Notes under the pieces: generated by a model
Databases searched by the model: none
Told to the model about the DNA's origin: nothing
The model's input: the letters and a program-made list of their open reading frames with translations, nothing else
NCBI GenBank assembly: GCA_039707465.1
Contig: CM077645.1
Coordinates: 167,229,503 to 167,293,502 of the forward strand
Reading direction: 5' to 3'
DNA length: 64,000 nt
Origin: Rhabdophis nuchalis
Lineage: Eukaryota > Chordata > Lepidosauria > Squamata > Natricidae
Position numbers and translations under genes: made by a program
Shown: positions 33,066 to 44,005 of the stretch, one piece after another
Numbering within the stretch: the stretch's first letter is position 1
Layout: every line of letters begins with the position of its first letter

Positions 33066-33197
33066 TTCTGTCCTGTCCTGTCTGTCCTGTCCTGTTCTGT
33101 CCTGTCCTGTCCTATCCTATCCTATCCTATCCTATCCTATCCTATCCTATCCTATCCTATCCTATCCTATCCTATCCTATCCTATCCTATCCTATCC
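33066..33197 (+). repeat. pentanucleotide microsatellite grown from the CR1 tail
   Basis: About nine CCTGT-like units (33066-33110) grade into 17 exact CCTAT units (33111-33195). CR1 normally ends in a few short tandem units; here the tail has expanded to over 130 bp. Confidence 0.95.
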
Positions 33198-36100
33198 AAT
33201 TCAGTTGTTCTGCATCTTGTCTCCCCACCCACTACCCACCACAGGTTTTGAAAGCAATTATTTCTCCCTGCATTCTATGTGGAAAAAAGCATGCTGACTG
33301 CCTCAAAACCAGACTATTGTATGCTACTGACAATTCTTTGTTTTAAGACGAGTGGCTAAAAACATTGGATAAACAAACAAACATTGGATCCTAGGTTGAA
33401 ACACAAAAACAGATAGGGGGAGCTAGACATCCTCAGGCCTTTCTGGCATCAATTCTACTCAGCCTCCAGCAAAACCCTTTTCTTTTCTAAGACTGGGATT
33501 CCCTATTTTGAACAGAATTAGCTTTGAGGATTAGTGAGGAGGCAATATGGGATATGATTCTGTTCTGAGAAGTAGTAAACCCACCTACCATCTCAGAAGG
33601 GAAACCAGAAGAATCTCAGAATAATCCCTTGCAAACCGCACCATTGCAATCTAGTATTTAGATCCAATTGATTGTCTGTGAGTGGTACATAAGATTTTTA
33701 TCAGTTGGTCATCAAATACCTTCTAAAAAAGATTAATTGGTGCAGACAAAGCTACCTAGATTTGCATTTAATCCACTCGGCACCAGTTCTCCATCTATGG
33801 GTATTATGTATTGAGATAATATCAAGTACCAATGGGGAAATAAATAGTATTTTGCTCACTTTTATTGAAATTGCCTATTGTCATGAAACAAAACAAAATA
33901 AAAATATCTGCTAAAATTATCCTGGGAGGAAGAAAAATAGAACTAAAAACACACTAAAAAGTATTACATACATATACAGTATGTACCACTGATGATTCAT
34001 TGCTAGCTATGTTAGGGAAGATAGTTATCATTATCAATTTAATTAAGCGGGGAAAAGATTTTAGGGAGGGAAAAATGAGTACATTTAAAAAACAGAAACT
34101 TGGAACAGTCAAAACTATGGGGAGTGGAGAATCTGTTTATATAAGCATTCACTCATATAGGTCTAGGTCTACTGAATTGCGAACATTTAACTGATCCTTC
34201 ATATATACAGTCAAATATCTGAGATTGCCGGTAGTTGGTGTCTAGAAAAAATTTCATAGAAGTAATGATAGAATAGCGAAGCTTGCAAAAGATACATTTT
34301 AAATGACGAAGGTCCATCTCCTTCTTATCTTTAATGTCACTAGTTTTATATGATTTTGTGGACCTCTTCACTCTCCTCTGTACATGCTGGGCCTTCATCT
34401 TTATGACAGTCATCATATTTCTCCTTTTCAATAAAAGAATGTGTTATATCTAAAGTTCCTTAATTAAAATAGGGCTGTGATATCTGGGCCATCAAGAAGG
34501 CTGAGTGAAGAAAACTTGGTTCCTTTGAAATTGTAGTGGTGGATATATATATTTTTTATCTTGGACAGTAAGAAGATAATATCATGTACTAGCAGATTAT
34601 GCAAATAGTACACTAAAAGAATTAATAATGAGCCGAATATTAGGTATTCTGAACACATAATACAAATGAAGGAGTCATTGAAGATGACCCCAAATGCTTG
34701 GCAAAATGGAAAGCAATGGGGGAGGGGGGAAGAGTTATAAAACAAGGTGCTAGATTCTACCTCTCAGGCACAAATGTAAAATTACAACTTCAAGGAAGAG
34801 GTTATTGATAGACAGGCCAAGGCAAATGATGTCAATTAGGTCACAAAGTGACAGCAGCTACTATTAATGCAAACTGCACAATTCACAAGGGGATGCCACC
34901 AAAGCTATCACTGTAGGACATAATCTATTGCTTCAGATATTATCTCTTTTACTATGTATTGTTTTATTACTGCCTGGATATTTTAGTTCTTGTTGGCTAT
35001 TTTAAATTGCTGGCCTTTGATTGTTATGATGCATTCAAATTATTTAAAACCACTGCAACATTAGCATTTTGGGTCAACTCAACCACACCAGAGGCCAAAG
35101 ATCATCTAAGATTTCACTGAAAATTTACTGAACTAAGCTTACTGATGAGCACAATTTATTGTCTACATAAAATGTTGCTAATCCTTTGAGCAAAAAAAAA
35201 TTATAGCTGCCTTTGTGGTAAGACTGAACATTATGAAGACTTCATTATATTTACAAAATATGCCACAAAACATTTTAGTAAATGATGTATCATGAATAAT
35301 TAAAACTGAGTTTCAGTTGTCAGTCTAAATTAAATAAATGCCCTTACTGTGAAACTTTGTGACACTCATTGGTAGAATTTTAGACATGGATTTGTCATTC
35401 ATAGGGATTTTTCTCATAATCATTCTATTTATGCCATCCTTAATAATTCTACTAATGATTGTGGAAATCTCCACTTGTGGAAGTTTGTAGCTAATTGGAT
35501 TCCCCAAATGAACCAGTGGTAGGAATAAAGCAAGATAATATAATTCAGCAAGATTCTGGATCATCTCTTATTAGCCAATATGATGCCATTCATATATAAG
35601 AGTGAGATATTAGCAAATTTGGGGAACTTCAGTATATAGAATATGAAAAAAGTAGGAGAGAGAAATGAAATGAAGAAGACACAAAATATACCAGGTACAA
35701 TGCACAGAGAACACTGATCTATTCAGAAAAGAAAAAAATGAGGGAGAAAAATAGCTTATTGACCATTTTGTCCAAGAAAACTACATGGCTAAAATGACTA
35801 AGGGAAGTTTTCTCACTAAGCTAGCTGAGTAAGAGGTAAAACGTGTAGAGGAACAGATAGGAAGTTCTCTTCCTTGATTGTTCATTGCTGAATTTCTTTT
35901 CTTCTATTTTTATTTCAAGGTCAGTGGTAAGTTAATGGAGAAAATGTCCACAGGTTTTTTAAAAATACATATAAAAGGAACTTATTGTAAATAATATTAA
36001 AGGAGAAGTACACTTCCATATTAGTAAAGTAGCCTATTAAAACAATTTAAGAAGTCAAAAAAATTAAGGTAGCCGGATTTTGGGACCAATATGTTCACTA

Positions 36101-36428
36101 GTTTAATTTTTTAAAAAGCGTAGCAGGAAAAAGATGCCCCTGTTTCTAAACTGGCTCTTTTTTTAAAAAAAAGTAAAACATTAATAAAGATTAGAGTTTC
36201 CAGTTCTATTTGAGGAAATGGGCAGGGGTCCTTCAAGCTCTACAACCATCTGTTTTTTAATCATGCCCTTTGTCTCAGAACAAGACATGCTATGGTTGGA
36301 TCCATTTGGTAGTAAGGTGCCCAGGAGAGAGTGGGTGACTTCACCATTCACCAGTGGCCTGTATCTGTACCTGTACCCTTTCAAGAAACCATTCCTAAAT
36401 CCAACAGACTTGGAAAATTTGGTGGCTA
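33198..36428. other. AT-rich unique DNA, nothing recognised
   Basis: 3.2 kb without repeat borders or coding signal that I can support. Short frames near 34000-34745 and 35325-35564 look like AT-driven chance frames. Confidence 0.45.
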
Positions 36429-36478
36429 GGAGCTTCTGGGAGTTGAAGTTGAAATATTTTGAAGCTTGAAAAACAGTG
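36429..36478. mobile_element. hAT-type MITE, right end
   Basis: GAGCTTCTGGGAGTTGAAGT through AAAACAGTG is the right half of the palindromic family also seen at 30019. It is followed directly by ATCTAGAG (36479-36486), a perfect match to the hAT target consensus NTCTAGAN. Confidence 0.6.
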
Positions 36479-37240
36479 ATCTAGAGGGCATGGGTATTCA
36501 TAGGGAGAGGCAAAGGGAAGATGTGTTTGACCATTTGATCCCTCTTGTGAAAATGTAGATTCCAGGTCTGGGATGAGTGAATGTCGGGTAGGGGCTTGCC
36601 TGCCATTCATCACATTTTTAAATTCTATTTATTTAGACACTATATTTCCATCCAAGATGGCGGCGCGCTTAGGCGCAGCGGCTTTGAGCTCCTGGTGTCA
36701 CAGCAGACTTTTCCATCAAAAACTCGCTTTGAACCTACTGTGAATTATTGAGAAACAAACATATCAACTGGTTGTGACACATCAGTTAAAGAAAGAAAGG
36801 ATTACTCGGATTTTTTTAGGACAAGTAAGAAAAACAAGTTTCAGGCAGAGAAATCCTCAAGATGACGCCTAGATCTGGGTAGTGGAGAATTTTTAAAACC
36901 TAGGTTGTATCATAAACAAAGCCTTGATGAAACAATGATCGCAGATTCTTCACGAAGTTTATGTTCTGTAACGGTGGCTCCATCATTATCTCTTGGGAAT
37001 ATACAAGGGCAGCTGCAAGAATTGAAATGAAGAAGCGGAGAGCACCACCCCTACCAGTTATTCCATCCTTTTCTATTGGGAAAGCTGAGAGAGAAGAAAA
37101 AATGCCAAGTGCGATTCCTCAAAGTTCATTGCAACAAGAAACAAAAAAGAAAAAGAGACATGCTCCTCTTCCACCAACTCCTAAAATGCCAAACAGATTT
37201 GAAGAAATGGATAATAAAAGACAAAGTACAATTGATCCTT

Positions 37241-37289
37241 TTCAACTGTCATTTGTCGGCCATTTTATTTCAACTGTCATTTGTCGGCC
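37241..37289 (+). repeat. direct repeat in the chimeric element
   Basis: TTCAACTGTCATTTGTCGGCC occurs at 37241-37261 and 37269-37289, period 28 bp. Confidence 0.93.
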
Positions 37290-37399
37290 TTTTCATTTGC
37301 CTGGAGAGAGATTCCTATTGTGGCTATCACTGCTTTCTGTATTCCACCTGGCGCTCAAACCAATTTCATTGTAATTTTATTATTACAATGACATTAAAG

Positions 37400-37467
<68 letters not shown>
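37400..37467 (+). repeat. (ATT)n tail
   Basis: About 22 ATT units directly after the ATTAAAG 3' end of the retroelement. Confidence 0.93.
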
Positions 37468-37469
<2 letters not shown>

Positions 37470-37864
37470 GCATTATATTTATTATTCCATTATCCCTCCC
37501 AACTCCACTCCCTCCACAGAGTTGAATGTCTTGGATTCTATTCTATTGGATAACCTTATGGGAAGCACAGTAAATATTTCCAGAATAAAAAATGGTATAA
37601 TATAAAGTTCATAGTATCTAGTATAAAGCTCACCATTTGGGTCACCTACTGTAGTTATTTCATGGAAGTGTAGGCATTCTATCCTTTCCTCTTAAACTTT
37701 TTAAGTTTCTTGATGTGTGAAGAAGCAGTTGTCTTGTTTCATAGATACATGGTACCTATACTCACAGCTTCTGGCCATTTGATGCGCAAGAGTCAAACCG
37801 GGACAACATTGTTTCAAATAAAGACTGAAAATCAATGCTTCATACATGCACCATGGTTTGAACT
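37468..37864. other. Unique DNA, nothing recognised
   Basis: No feature seen. Confidence 0.45.
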
Positions 37865-37872
37865 GAATAAAC

Positions 37873-38225
37873 TAGTGGTGGGATTCAAATATTTTTACTA
37901 CTGCTTCTGTGAGCGTGGCTTGGTGGGCATGATGTGGCTTGGTGGGCATGGTGTGGCTTGGTGGGCATGGTGTGGCTTGGTGGGGATGATGTGGCTTGGT
38001 GGGCATGGTGTGGCTTGGTGGGCGTGGCAGGGGAAGGATACTGTAAAATCGCCTTTCCCACTCCACTCCTGGGGAAGCTTACTGCAAAATCCCCATTTGC
38101 TCCTAATCAGCTGGGACTGGCAGGCTAGGCCAGTCAGAGATGGTATTTAGCGGTTCTCTGAATTACTCAAAATTTCCGCTACTTGTTCTCCAGAACTGGT
38201 CAGAACCTGCATAATACCACCTCTG
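37873..38225. mobile_element. 353-bp nonautonomous hAT-type element
   Basis: A perfect 8-bp duplication GAATAAAC flanks it (37865-37872, 38226-38233). Its ends are inverted: TAGTGGTGGGATTCAAAT at left and ATACCACCTCTG at right. No transposase is encoded. Six tandem 19-bp units lie inside. The short element at 50764 has a related terminus. Confidence 0.85.
37915..38028 (+). repeat. 19-bp minisatellite, six units
   Basis: Units of the form GTGGCTTGGTGGGCATGRT repeat exactly every 19 bp from 37915; the unit at 37972 has one internal change and the last unit differs at its end. It makes the open frames on both strands look repetitive. Confidence 0.95.
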
Positions 38226-38233
38226 GAATAAAC

Positions 38234-39620
38234 ATACAGAAAGTGAATGTGACTATAGATGCACACAGGTTTTCTTCTCTCTTAGATTGGCCTAGTTTGT
38301 CACATAAAATGTTTTGGCAGCATGAGCCATGAACCTTGAGGGATTCCTAAGTTCATTACTCATTACTATTACCAAACAGATGGTGCAAGGATGTGGGTTT
38401 GGCATGAGAACCCCATTGTCAGCTGTCTACTCAGGGCCAAACTGCATCTTGTTCACACTCCCTCCCCTACTATAAAAATATGCTTAAAGTAGACATTTTT
38501 ATTTTGAACAACAAGAATCCCAACCCAGTCTAATTGTTGTATTTTACTATTGAAACCTTCAAACAGCACCCTAGGGCAACATTAGCTTTCAGGAGCAGAT
38601 TTTCTGCAGACAATGGAAAGAGGTTACATGTCATGGCTAACGGCTGTTTTTTCTTCAAAGTAAGGCCTTTCATATTTGAAAGAAACAATGTCATTTGGTT
38701 TGCATTGTAGAGCCAATAATAAAGCCTTACATGCAAACAGTAGAATCATTAGAAAAAATTCATTGGAAGGTTAGAAGATAGCATAAAGTTAGTAATTCAC
38801 TTGTCTGTTTTTTCAGGATTGTCAATCATCCAGTACTAGAGAAAATGTGTGCTTGCATTGTCCACAACGATGGCAGAAGATTTTAGAAATGAATTTTTTA
38901 AGATCTTTATCTGGAGATGGGGTTGGAAGCTTGATCAATACATGGAGGATTACAACATAATTTAAAAATGAAATAATAAAATAGATATATTTAGAACCTG
39001 GATTGCAAATATAAGATCTTTCCCCACTTCATCCTAATCATATGACATAGATTCCCTGGGGATATGTTTTTCCTACTATAGCTCCATGATTTAGCCACCT
39101 TCTCATCCTATGACCATAAGCTTAAGTTGTCCTTGACTGTAGCAGTGTTAATGTAGCATTATCACTTATTCCAACACTTTCCCAGTCTCAATGCATTCAA
39201 AATCTGTTAGGCTTTGTCACTTAATGTAGAGGACTTTAGAGACAATCTTATGGAAGATATGAAAGAAGGGGCTTGTGGAGTACACATTCTAAAGTCTGAA
39301 GAAAGAAACAAAACTTGAAATAAAGCTGCCTTGATTTTGTGTAGTATAAGGTGGTACTATTGTGGTATTCTATGACAATAAAACACCTCTCCTGGAATCT
39401 TTGGCAATTTTTGTTCCTTGATGTGATTGACACTCATAACTTGGAGATGTCAGGAATTCCACTTGTTTGAAAGATAGGATATGCATCAGCAGTGGAGACA
39501 GCATATTTTATGCTAGTACAATTTTTGTCATGGAGTATAGACAAACCCATCACAAGCCCCTCTGTGGTGTAAGAATAGTGAAGGGACAGAGAAGTGGAGA
39601 AATTATACAGATGAAAGAAC
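38234..39620. other. Unique DNA, nothing recognised
   Basis: No feature seen. Confidence 0.45.
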
Positions 39621-39622
39621 TA

Positions 39623-40471
39623 CCGTATTTTTCAGAGTATAAGATGCTCCAGAGTATAAGACACACATTAGTTTTTGGGGAGGAAAATAAGAAAAAAAAA
39701 TCTGTCTCTGTCTACCAGCATCCATTGGTATTCATCTAGCTAGTGTCCTTAGCAAACAGCCTGGTCAGCTTCAGCACATTAGCCTGATTCAGCACGAGCA
39801 GCTGATTGGCGGGTAGATTGTCCTCCCAGAATACCCCCAATCAGCTATTCCCAGAGGTGAACTTTAGCAACAAGTTCGCTGGTTGTGAGTGTGCGTGCCT
39901 CGTTGGGGCTCAAACACAGAGTCAAAAATGCAGCTGAACCTGGGAGGGTGAGTACAGCAGACATGGCGTGAAACCAGTCCAACAAGACAGAAGCAATTCC
40001 AGGCTGCATTTTTGGCTTCTGCACCTCGCGTTTTAAGCCTCTGAGTGCTCCATTTCAGACCCATTTGAGGCTGTGGGGATCGCCCAAAGCACATCACCGC
40101 CAATCACTGCCCGAACATGCGATGCACAGAGGCCAAAAATGGGGCGTGTGGAGGCCAAAAATGTGATGCGCAGAGGCGATGATTGAGGATGTGCTCTGGA
40201 AATCCATGCAGCCTTTAAAGAGTCTGAAACAGAGCATTTGAAGGCTGAAAACACAAGGTGCAGAGGCCAAAGACACAAGGCACGGGGGGTGGGTGGGGTG
40301 GAGGGATCTGTGGCAATCACTGCAGCCTGGAACAGGTCTAAAATGCGATGTGTGGAGGCTGGCAAGTGGGGGCTGGCGGGTGGGCAGGGCCACATTCAGT
40401 GTATAAGATGCACCCAATTTTTTACCCACTTTTAGGAGAGGAAAGTGTGTCTTATCCTCTGAAAAATACAG
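39623..40471. mobile_element. TA-flanked element ('CCGTATTTTTCAGAGTATAA' family)
   Basis: 849 bp between TA dinucleotides (39621-39622, 40472-40473). The left end CCGTATTTTTCAGAGTATAA is matched by the inverted right end TTATCCTCTGAAAAATACAG. The left arm holds two tandem GAGTATAAGA motifs (39634 and 39652). The interior is GC-rich, with repeated GAGGCCAAAAATG-like segments near 40128-40160. No transposase frame is seen. The terminus is clearly related to that at 28727. Confidence 0.75.
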
Positions 40472-40784
40472 TAACAAGAATGATTTTCCCCCTTTTCTAA
40501 GTAACATACAAAAGAAAAACCCTTACAGCTACTTCAGAACTCTTTTCAAAAGTGATCCAAGGGCTGGAGTGAATCCAGTGCAAGAAAATGTTATTACAAC
40601 AATATGACAGTTTTAAAAATAGTAGATCATGTTGAGAATTTAGATGTAAAGAAGGGTTTTTGGTCTTCAACATAATACTGTTTTTTTTTAAATCAATGAA
40701 AAGTAAAATGATGTACCTCTTTACTTCGTATATCATTAAATTATGGCATTTGCTTGCAGAATCATTTCTCCATAATTGTATTTA
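40472..40784. other. Unique DNA, nothing recognised
   Basis: No feature seen. Confidence 0.45.
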
Positions 40785-41132
40785 ACCCTCCTGTTAGATC
40801 CAGCAGGAGAGGCAAGCCCTGGAGCTTATTTATCAGGGAGTGTCATTTGGTGGGACCCAGGAAGAGAGATTTTTCTGTTGCAGTGAAATCCAACTTGCCC
40901 TGGCCCTATGGCCGTTCATAAGACCAGAAAAACCTTGTTTTGTCATTGGGCCTGGAGTCCTGGGTGTACAGCTGAGCTCATATCATAGTACGTTGATTGC
41001 TGTTGTTGGCTGATATTTCTCAGCTGCTGTATATATTATTTATAATTTTGTTATACCATTTTTGCCTTAAGTATTGTTAGCCACTCAGAATCATATATTG
41101 AAATGGACAGCCATATAAATTGAATAAATTCA
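40785..41132 (+). mobile_element. diverged LINE 3' end (L2/CR1 superfamily)
   Basis: TGGTGGGACCCAGGAAGAGA matches the 'gggacccgggagagggcc' C-terminal coding region of L2-like LINEs. Further on, GTTAGCCACTCAGAATCATA and GCCATATAAATTGAATAAAT match their 3' terminus. Old copy. Confidence 0.55.
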
Positions 41133-42319
41133 CGAAGCCAATCAATGCATTTGCTGTCATAAAAATAAGGGTGGAACCCAACTGTAGAAGGAGGATGGGC
41201 AAATTCATGAAAGCAAAAAATATTACTTGGAGTTTAATGGCTTGCAGGAACTATGCATTTGAGTGGAGCCACAGAAGGATATGAGTTAAGAAAAACAATG
41301 GAAAAATCCTCATGTTGTGTAGTTTTATTGTACCCAATTGAGGTTTTCTTTAAAAGCAAATATCCCATTTCTGCTGCATATTTATGTGGGAATGTTTTAA
41401 ATACAAGGGGGATTGGAAGCAGAGATTAACTTCCTCCCATTTTGCACACTTTAGGATCAGGTTGTCATTCTGCCATGAGACATATAAACCAAAAAGGAGG
41501 TGGGATCATATAAAAATTATTTATGTATCCTACTGATTCAAGTTCTGTCCCAGCTAATTATAAGGGACACATTTTTCCTTTTGAAAAAATCATGAGAAAT
41601 TATGTTGATATCCTTTGGTATCTTCAACATAGACTTTATAAACAAATGGTTAAGTTTTTAAATTCTTTTGCAATGAACAGGTCATTTGCTTAACCTCAGA
41701 ATGGTCACGATAAGATCCAGTTGTTTTTGCATGGTCTCTCTGTTTCCTGCATAAACACAACAGTCTTAGTAATGGTCTTTTGCTTTTTAGTTCCTTTGTC
41801 TAGACATCAGTTATCCATAAAGCAGTATCAATATTGCATATTGTGCTTATTAAGATCTTGGCTTGAGTTTTCGAGAACTCAGAGCATTTTAATGGCTCCA
41901 TCTGTGGCGTTTTTATGTTGTACGTGCTTACTATATAGCAGAAACAAGTTGGTTTCTTGAAAATTTCTGCATCTCTCTCTAGTTTCAATCCTGTGAACAA
42001 AATAATGTTTAGATGATAGAGTTTTAAATTGACTATCATTGAAATGAAGATCTTACACATTTTAAAACAAGCGTTTACAAATCCAGCAAAGGTCTTTTAC
42101 TTAGTTTTAAACAGAAAGCTACAGGAAACTTCTTTTACTGAGTAAAGGTTTTTACTGTGCCCTCAGAGTAACGCATACCATCGAAATATGAAGGTAAAAT
42201 ATGTTTGCATATTTATTTCTAAAATGTTGAGGCATTGTAATTTTGCCCATGTTTCTTCTGATGGATTCCAACAGTGCAATAAAAAAATACACCGGTGCCC
42301 CCATCTTTTTAAAAATATC
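41133..42319. other. Unique DNA, nothing recognised
   Basis: No feature seen. Confidence 0.45.
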
Positions 42320-42545
42320 AGCAACTGCCCTGGAACTTATTTCCTCCTTACCTCCCTCCCTCCCTCCTTCAAAGATGACATTCCCCCAATGGGGCCTCAG
42401 GCCATGTCACTGAATCAGATCTTCAAGCTCTTTCAGAAGGCCAGGAGGGAGGGTACAGATCTCGCCTTGGGAGGGGGTGGCTGGCAGGATGTTCTAGAGG
42501 GTAAGCAGAGTACCAGGAACAGTTTTTCAGGAGGGAATTATGCTG
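42320..42545 (-). mobile_element. diverged LINE fragment, antisense
   Basis: CTTTCAGAAGGCCAGGAGGG and GGATGTTCTAGAGGGTAAGC resemble, in reverse complement, the C-terminal coding end of L2/CR1-type elements. The GC-rich composition contrasts with the flanks, and a short (CCTC)n run sits at 42350-42368. Confidence 0.4.
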
Positions 42546-43231
42546 TAATTTTTTAATCTTTTCAAAATGTAACAAACAAGAGAAAACAATATTTTGTATA
42601 TAAATAGCAAACTAAACATTTTCTACAATTGTGTTCCATTATTTATTGTAGACAATTAATGTGCACAAGGCATTAAAACACTTATTCTTGTACAAGCCAG
42701 TATCGTTGACTGCTAAAAAGGCCAGTTCTGTGTATTTATAACATTTTAGCTACTGTAAAATGAGCTGCATTTACCTGTAATGTATAAAAAAACACACATA
42801 AAACTAAAAGTATATAAAAATCTAAAGATGCTACATGACTCTATTAAAATATATATAATTCTGAAAAAAACATGGATCAAAGTATTTAGTAATGTAGATG
42901 AAGTAGCTTGCAATGTACTGTCTGTATTTCATGTGATTTTATAAATGCCGAGAAAAATTAATATTTTTGAACATGAGCCCTTTCAAAATTATCAAATGTC
43001 TGTGATGCTTGACAGAGATATTTTCTTTCCATGTATAAGAACATAATATATAACATATTCAAACAGTTAAAATGTTTATAACATTTTGCAGGACTTAAAA
43101 TACACAACTATGTAGGAGGGCTGGTTTATGTATTCATATACAAATAATCAGACATTATGAACAGCAAGGGTGTTGAACTGCAAAAGTGATACAACAGAAA
43201 GTCACTTGCAGAATAGAACTTCTCTGCAGAC
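42546..43231. other. AT-rich DNA, nothing recognised
   Basis: No feature seen. Confidence 0.45.
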
Positions 43232-43285
43232 CAGTATATCTCAACCATGACAGCTTGAAGATGTATGGACTTCAGATGATTTCCA
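43232..43285. mobile_element. hAT-type MITE, left-end fragment
   Basis: CAGTATATCTCAACCATGAC then TTGAAGATGTATGGACTTCA matches the left half of the palindromic family at 30019 and 56642. Confidence 0.5.
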
Positions 43286-43540
43286 TTGCAATTCTGATAT
43301 TTCTTCCTCTTCAGAGGCCCAGAGAATCCTCAGGGCTGTAATGACATAGGTAAATTAGAAATATCATATGGGATGGAGGATACGCATGCAAACTAAAATT
43401 CCATTGACCAAGTTATATTTACAAGTTCTCTAGAGTCTCTGCTTTTCTTGTACACTGCCTTATTATTAAACCAAAAATCGCCCTTTCTCTTATGTGCAAA
43501 AGTTTAGGTTATATGATTCTTCATGGCTTTAATGGAACAG

Positions 43541-44005
43541 AATCACAGAAAAACAGAGTTGAAAGGGACCTTGGAGATCTTCTAATACAGGGGTCCCCAA
43601 CCTTTGCAACTTGAAGTCTGAAGGACTTCAGCTCCCAGAATTCTCCAGCCAGCAAAGCTGGCTGGAGAAGTTTGGGAGCTGAAGTCCTTCAGACTTAAAG
43701 TTGCAATGGTTGGGGACCCCTGTTCTAATACAACCCTCTTCCCAAGGAGACAATCCTATACCATTTTAGACAAATGGCTGTCCAGTCTCTTCTTAAAAGT
43801 CTCCAGTGTTGGGGCATTGACAACTTTTAAAGGCAAACTGTTCCGCTGGTTGATTCTTCTTATTGTCAGGAAATTTTTCCTTCATTCTAGGTTGTTTCTC
43901 TCTTTGTACAGTTTCCATCCATTGCTTCTTGTCTTGCTTTCTGGTGCTTTGAAAAATAGGTCGACCCGCCCTCTTCTTGTAGCAACTCCTCAAATATTGG
44001 AACAC
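43541..44005 (-). mobile_element. CR1 LINE 3' UTR and C-terminal end, antisense, with nested MITE
   Basis: Plus-strand AGAATCACAGAAAAACAGAG, GAAAGGGACCTTGGAGATCT, GACAAATGGCTGTCCAGTCT and TTGACAACTTTTAAAGGCAA are the reverse complement of the conserved CR1 3' region, which is also strongly conserved in bird CR1. It is interrupted at 43588 by a hAT-type element. Confidence 0.93.
43588..43722. mobile_element. 135-bp palindromic hAT-type MITE inside CR1
   Basis: A perfect 8-bp duplication TTCTAATA flanks it (43580-43587 and 43723-43730). Termini CAGGGGTCCCCAACC and GGTTGGGGACCCCTG are exact inverted repeats, and the arms stay complementary almost to the centre (CCAGCCAGCAAAGCTGGCTGG). No coding sequence. 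The element can fold into one long hairpin. Confidence 0.93.

Larger units (their letters stand above)
36640..37467 (+). mobile_element. chimeric-looking retroelement: GC-rich leader, Lys/Pro-rich coding segment, LINE-like 3' end
   Basis: The block begins CCATCCAAGATGGCGGCGCG, as LINE or housekeeping mRNA leaders do. At ~36896-37030 one frame reads ETMIADSSRSLCSVTV and ends LQELK-stop; from 37026 the next frame reads MKKRRAPPLPVIPSFSIG, then KKKKRHAPLPPTPKMPNRFE and KRQSTI, which looks like one coding sequence broken by a frameshift. The paired basic-proline motifs (KRRAPPLP, KRHAPLPP) recall the KRAP motifs of cordon-bleu (COBL/COBLL1) proteins, but I cannot confirm identity. From 37237 the sequence turns into a 3' UTR with a direct repeat and ends CCAATTTCATTGTAATTTTA, AATGACATTAAAG and (ATT)n, an end shared with 50085-50132. 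It could be a host cDNA captured by a retroelement, or a LINE with an unfamiliar ORF1. No clear target duplication was found. Confidence 0.5.

Noticed and set aside
33066..33197. Regular short repeats resembling a CRISPR array
   Set aside because: The unit is a 5-bp microsatellite without spacers, attached to a CR1 tail in a vertebrate genome.
37710..38150. 146-codon frame with repeated WWAW/VWLG units
   Set aside because: Arises from the 19-bp minisatellite inside a hAT-type element and appears on the other strand as well.
42188..42556. 122-codon plus-strand frame
   Set aside because: Its GC-rich half is the antisense of a diverged LINE end; the other half is AT-rich unique DNA.
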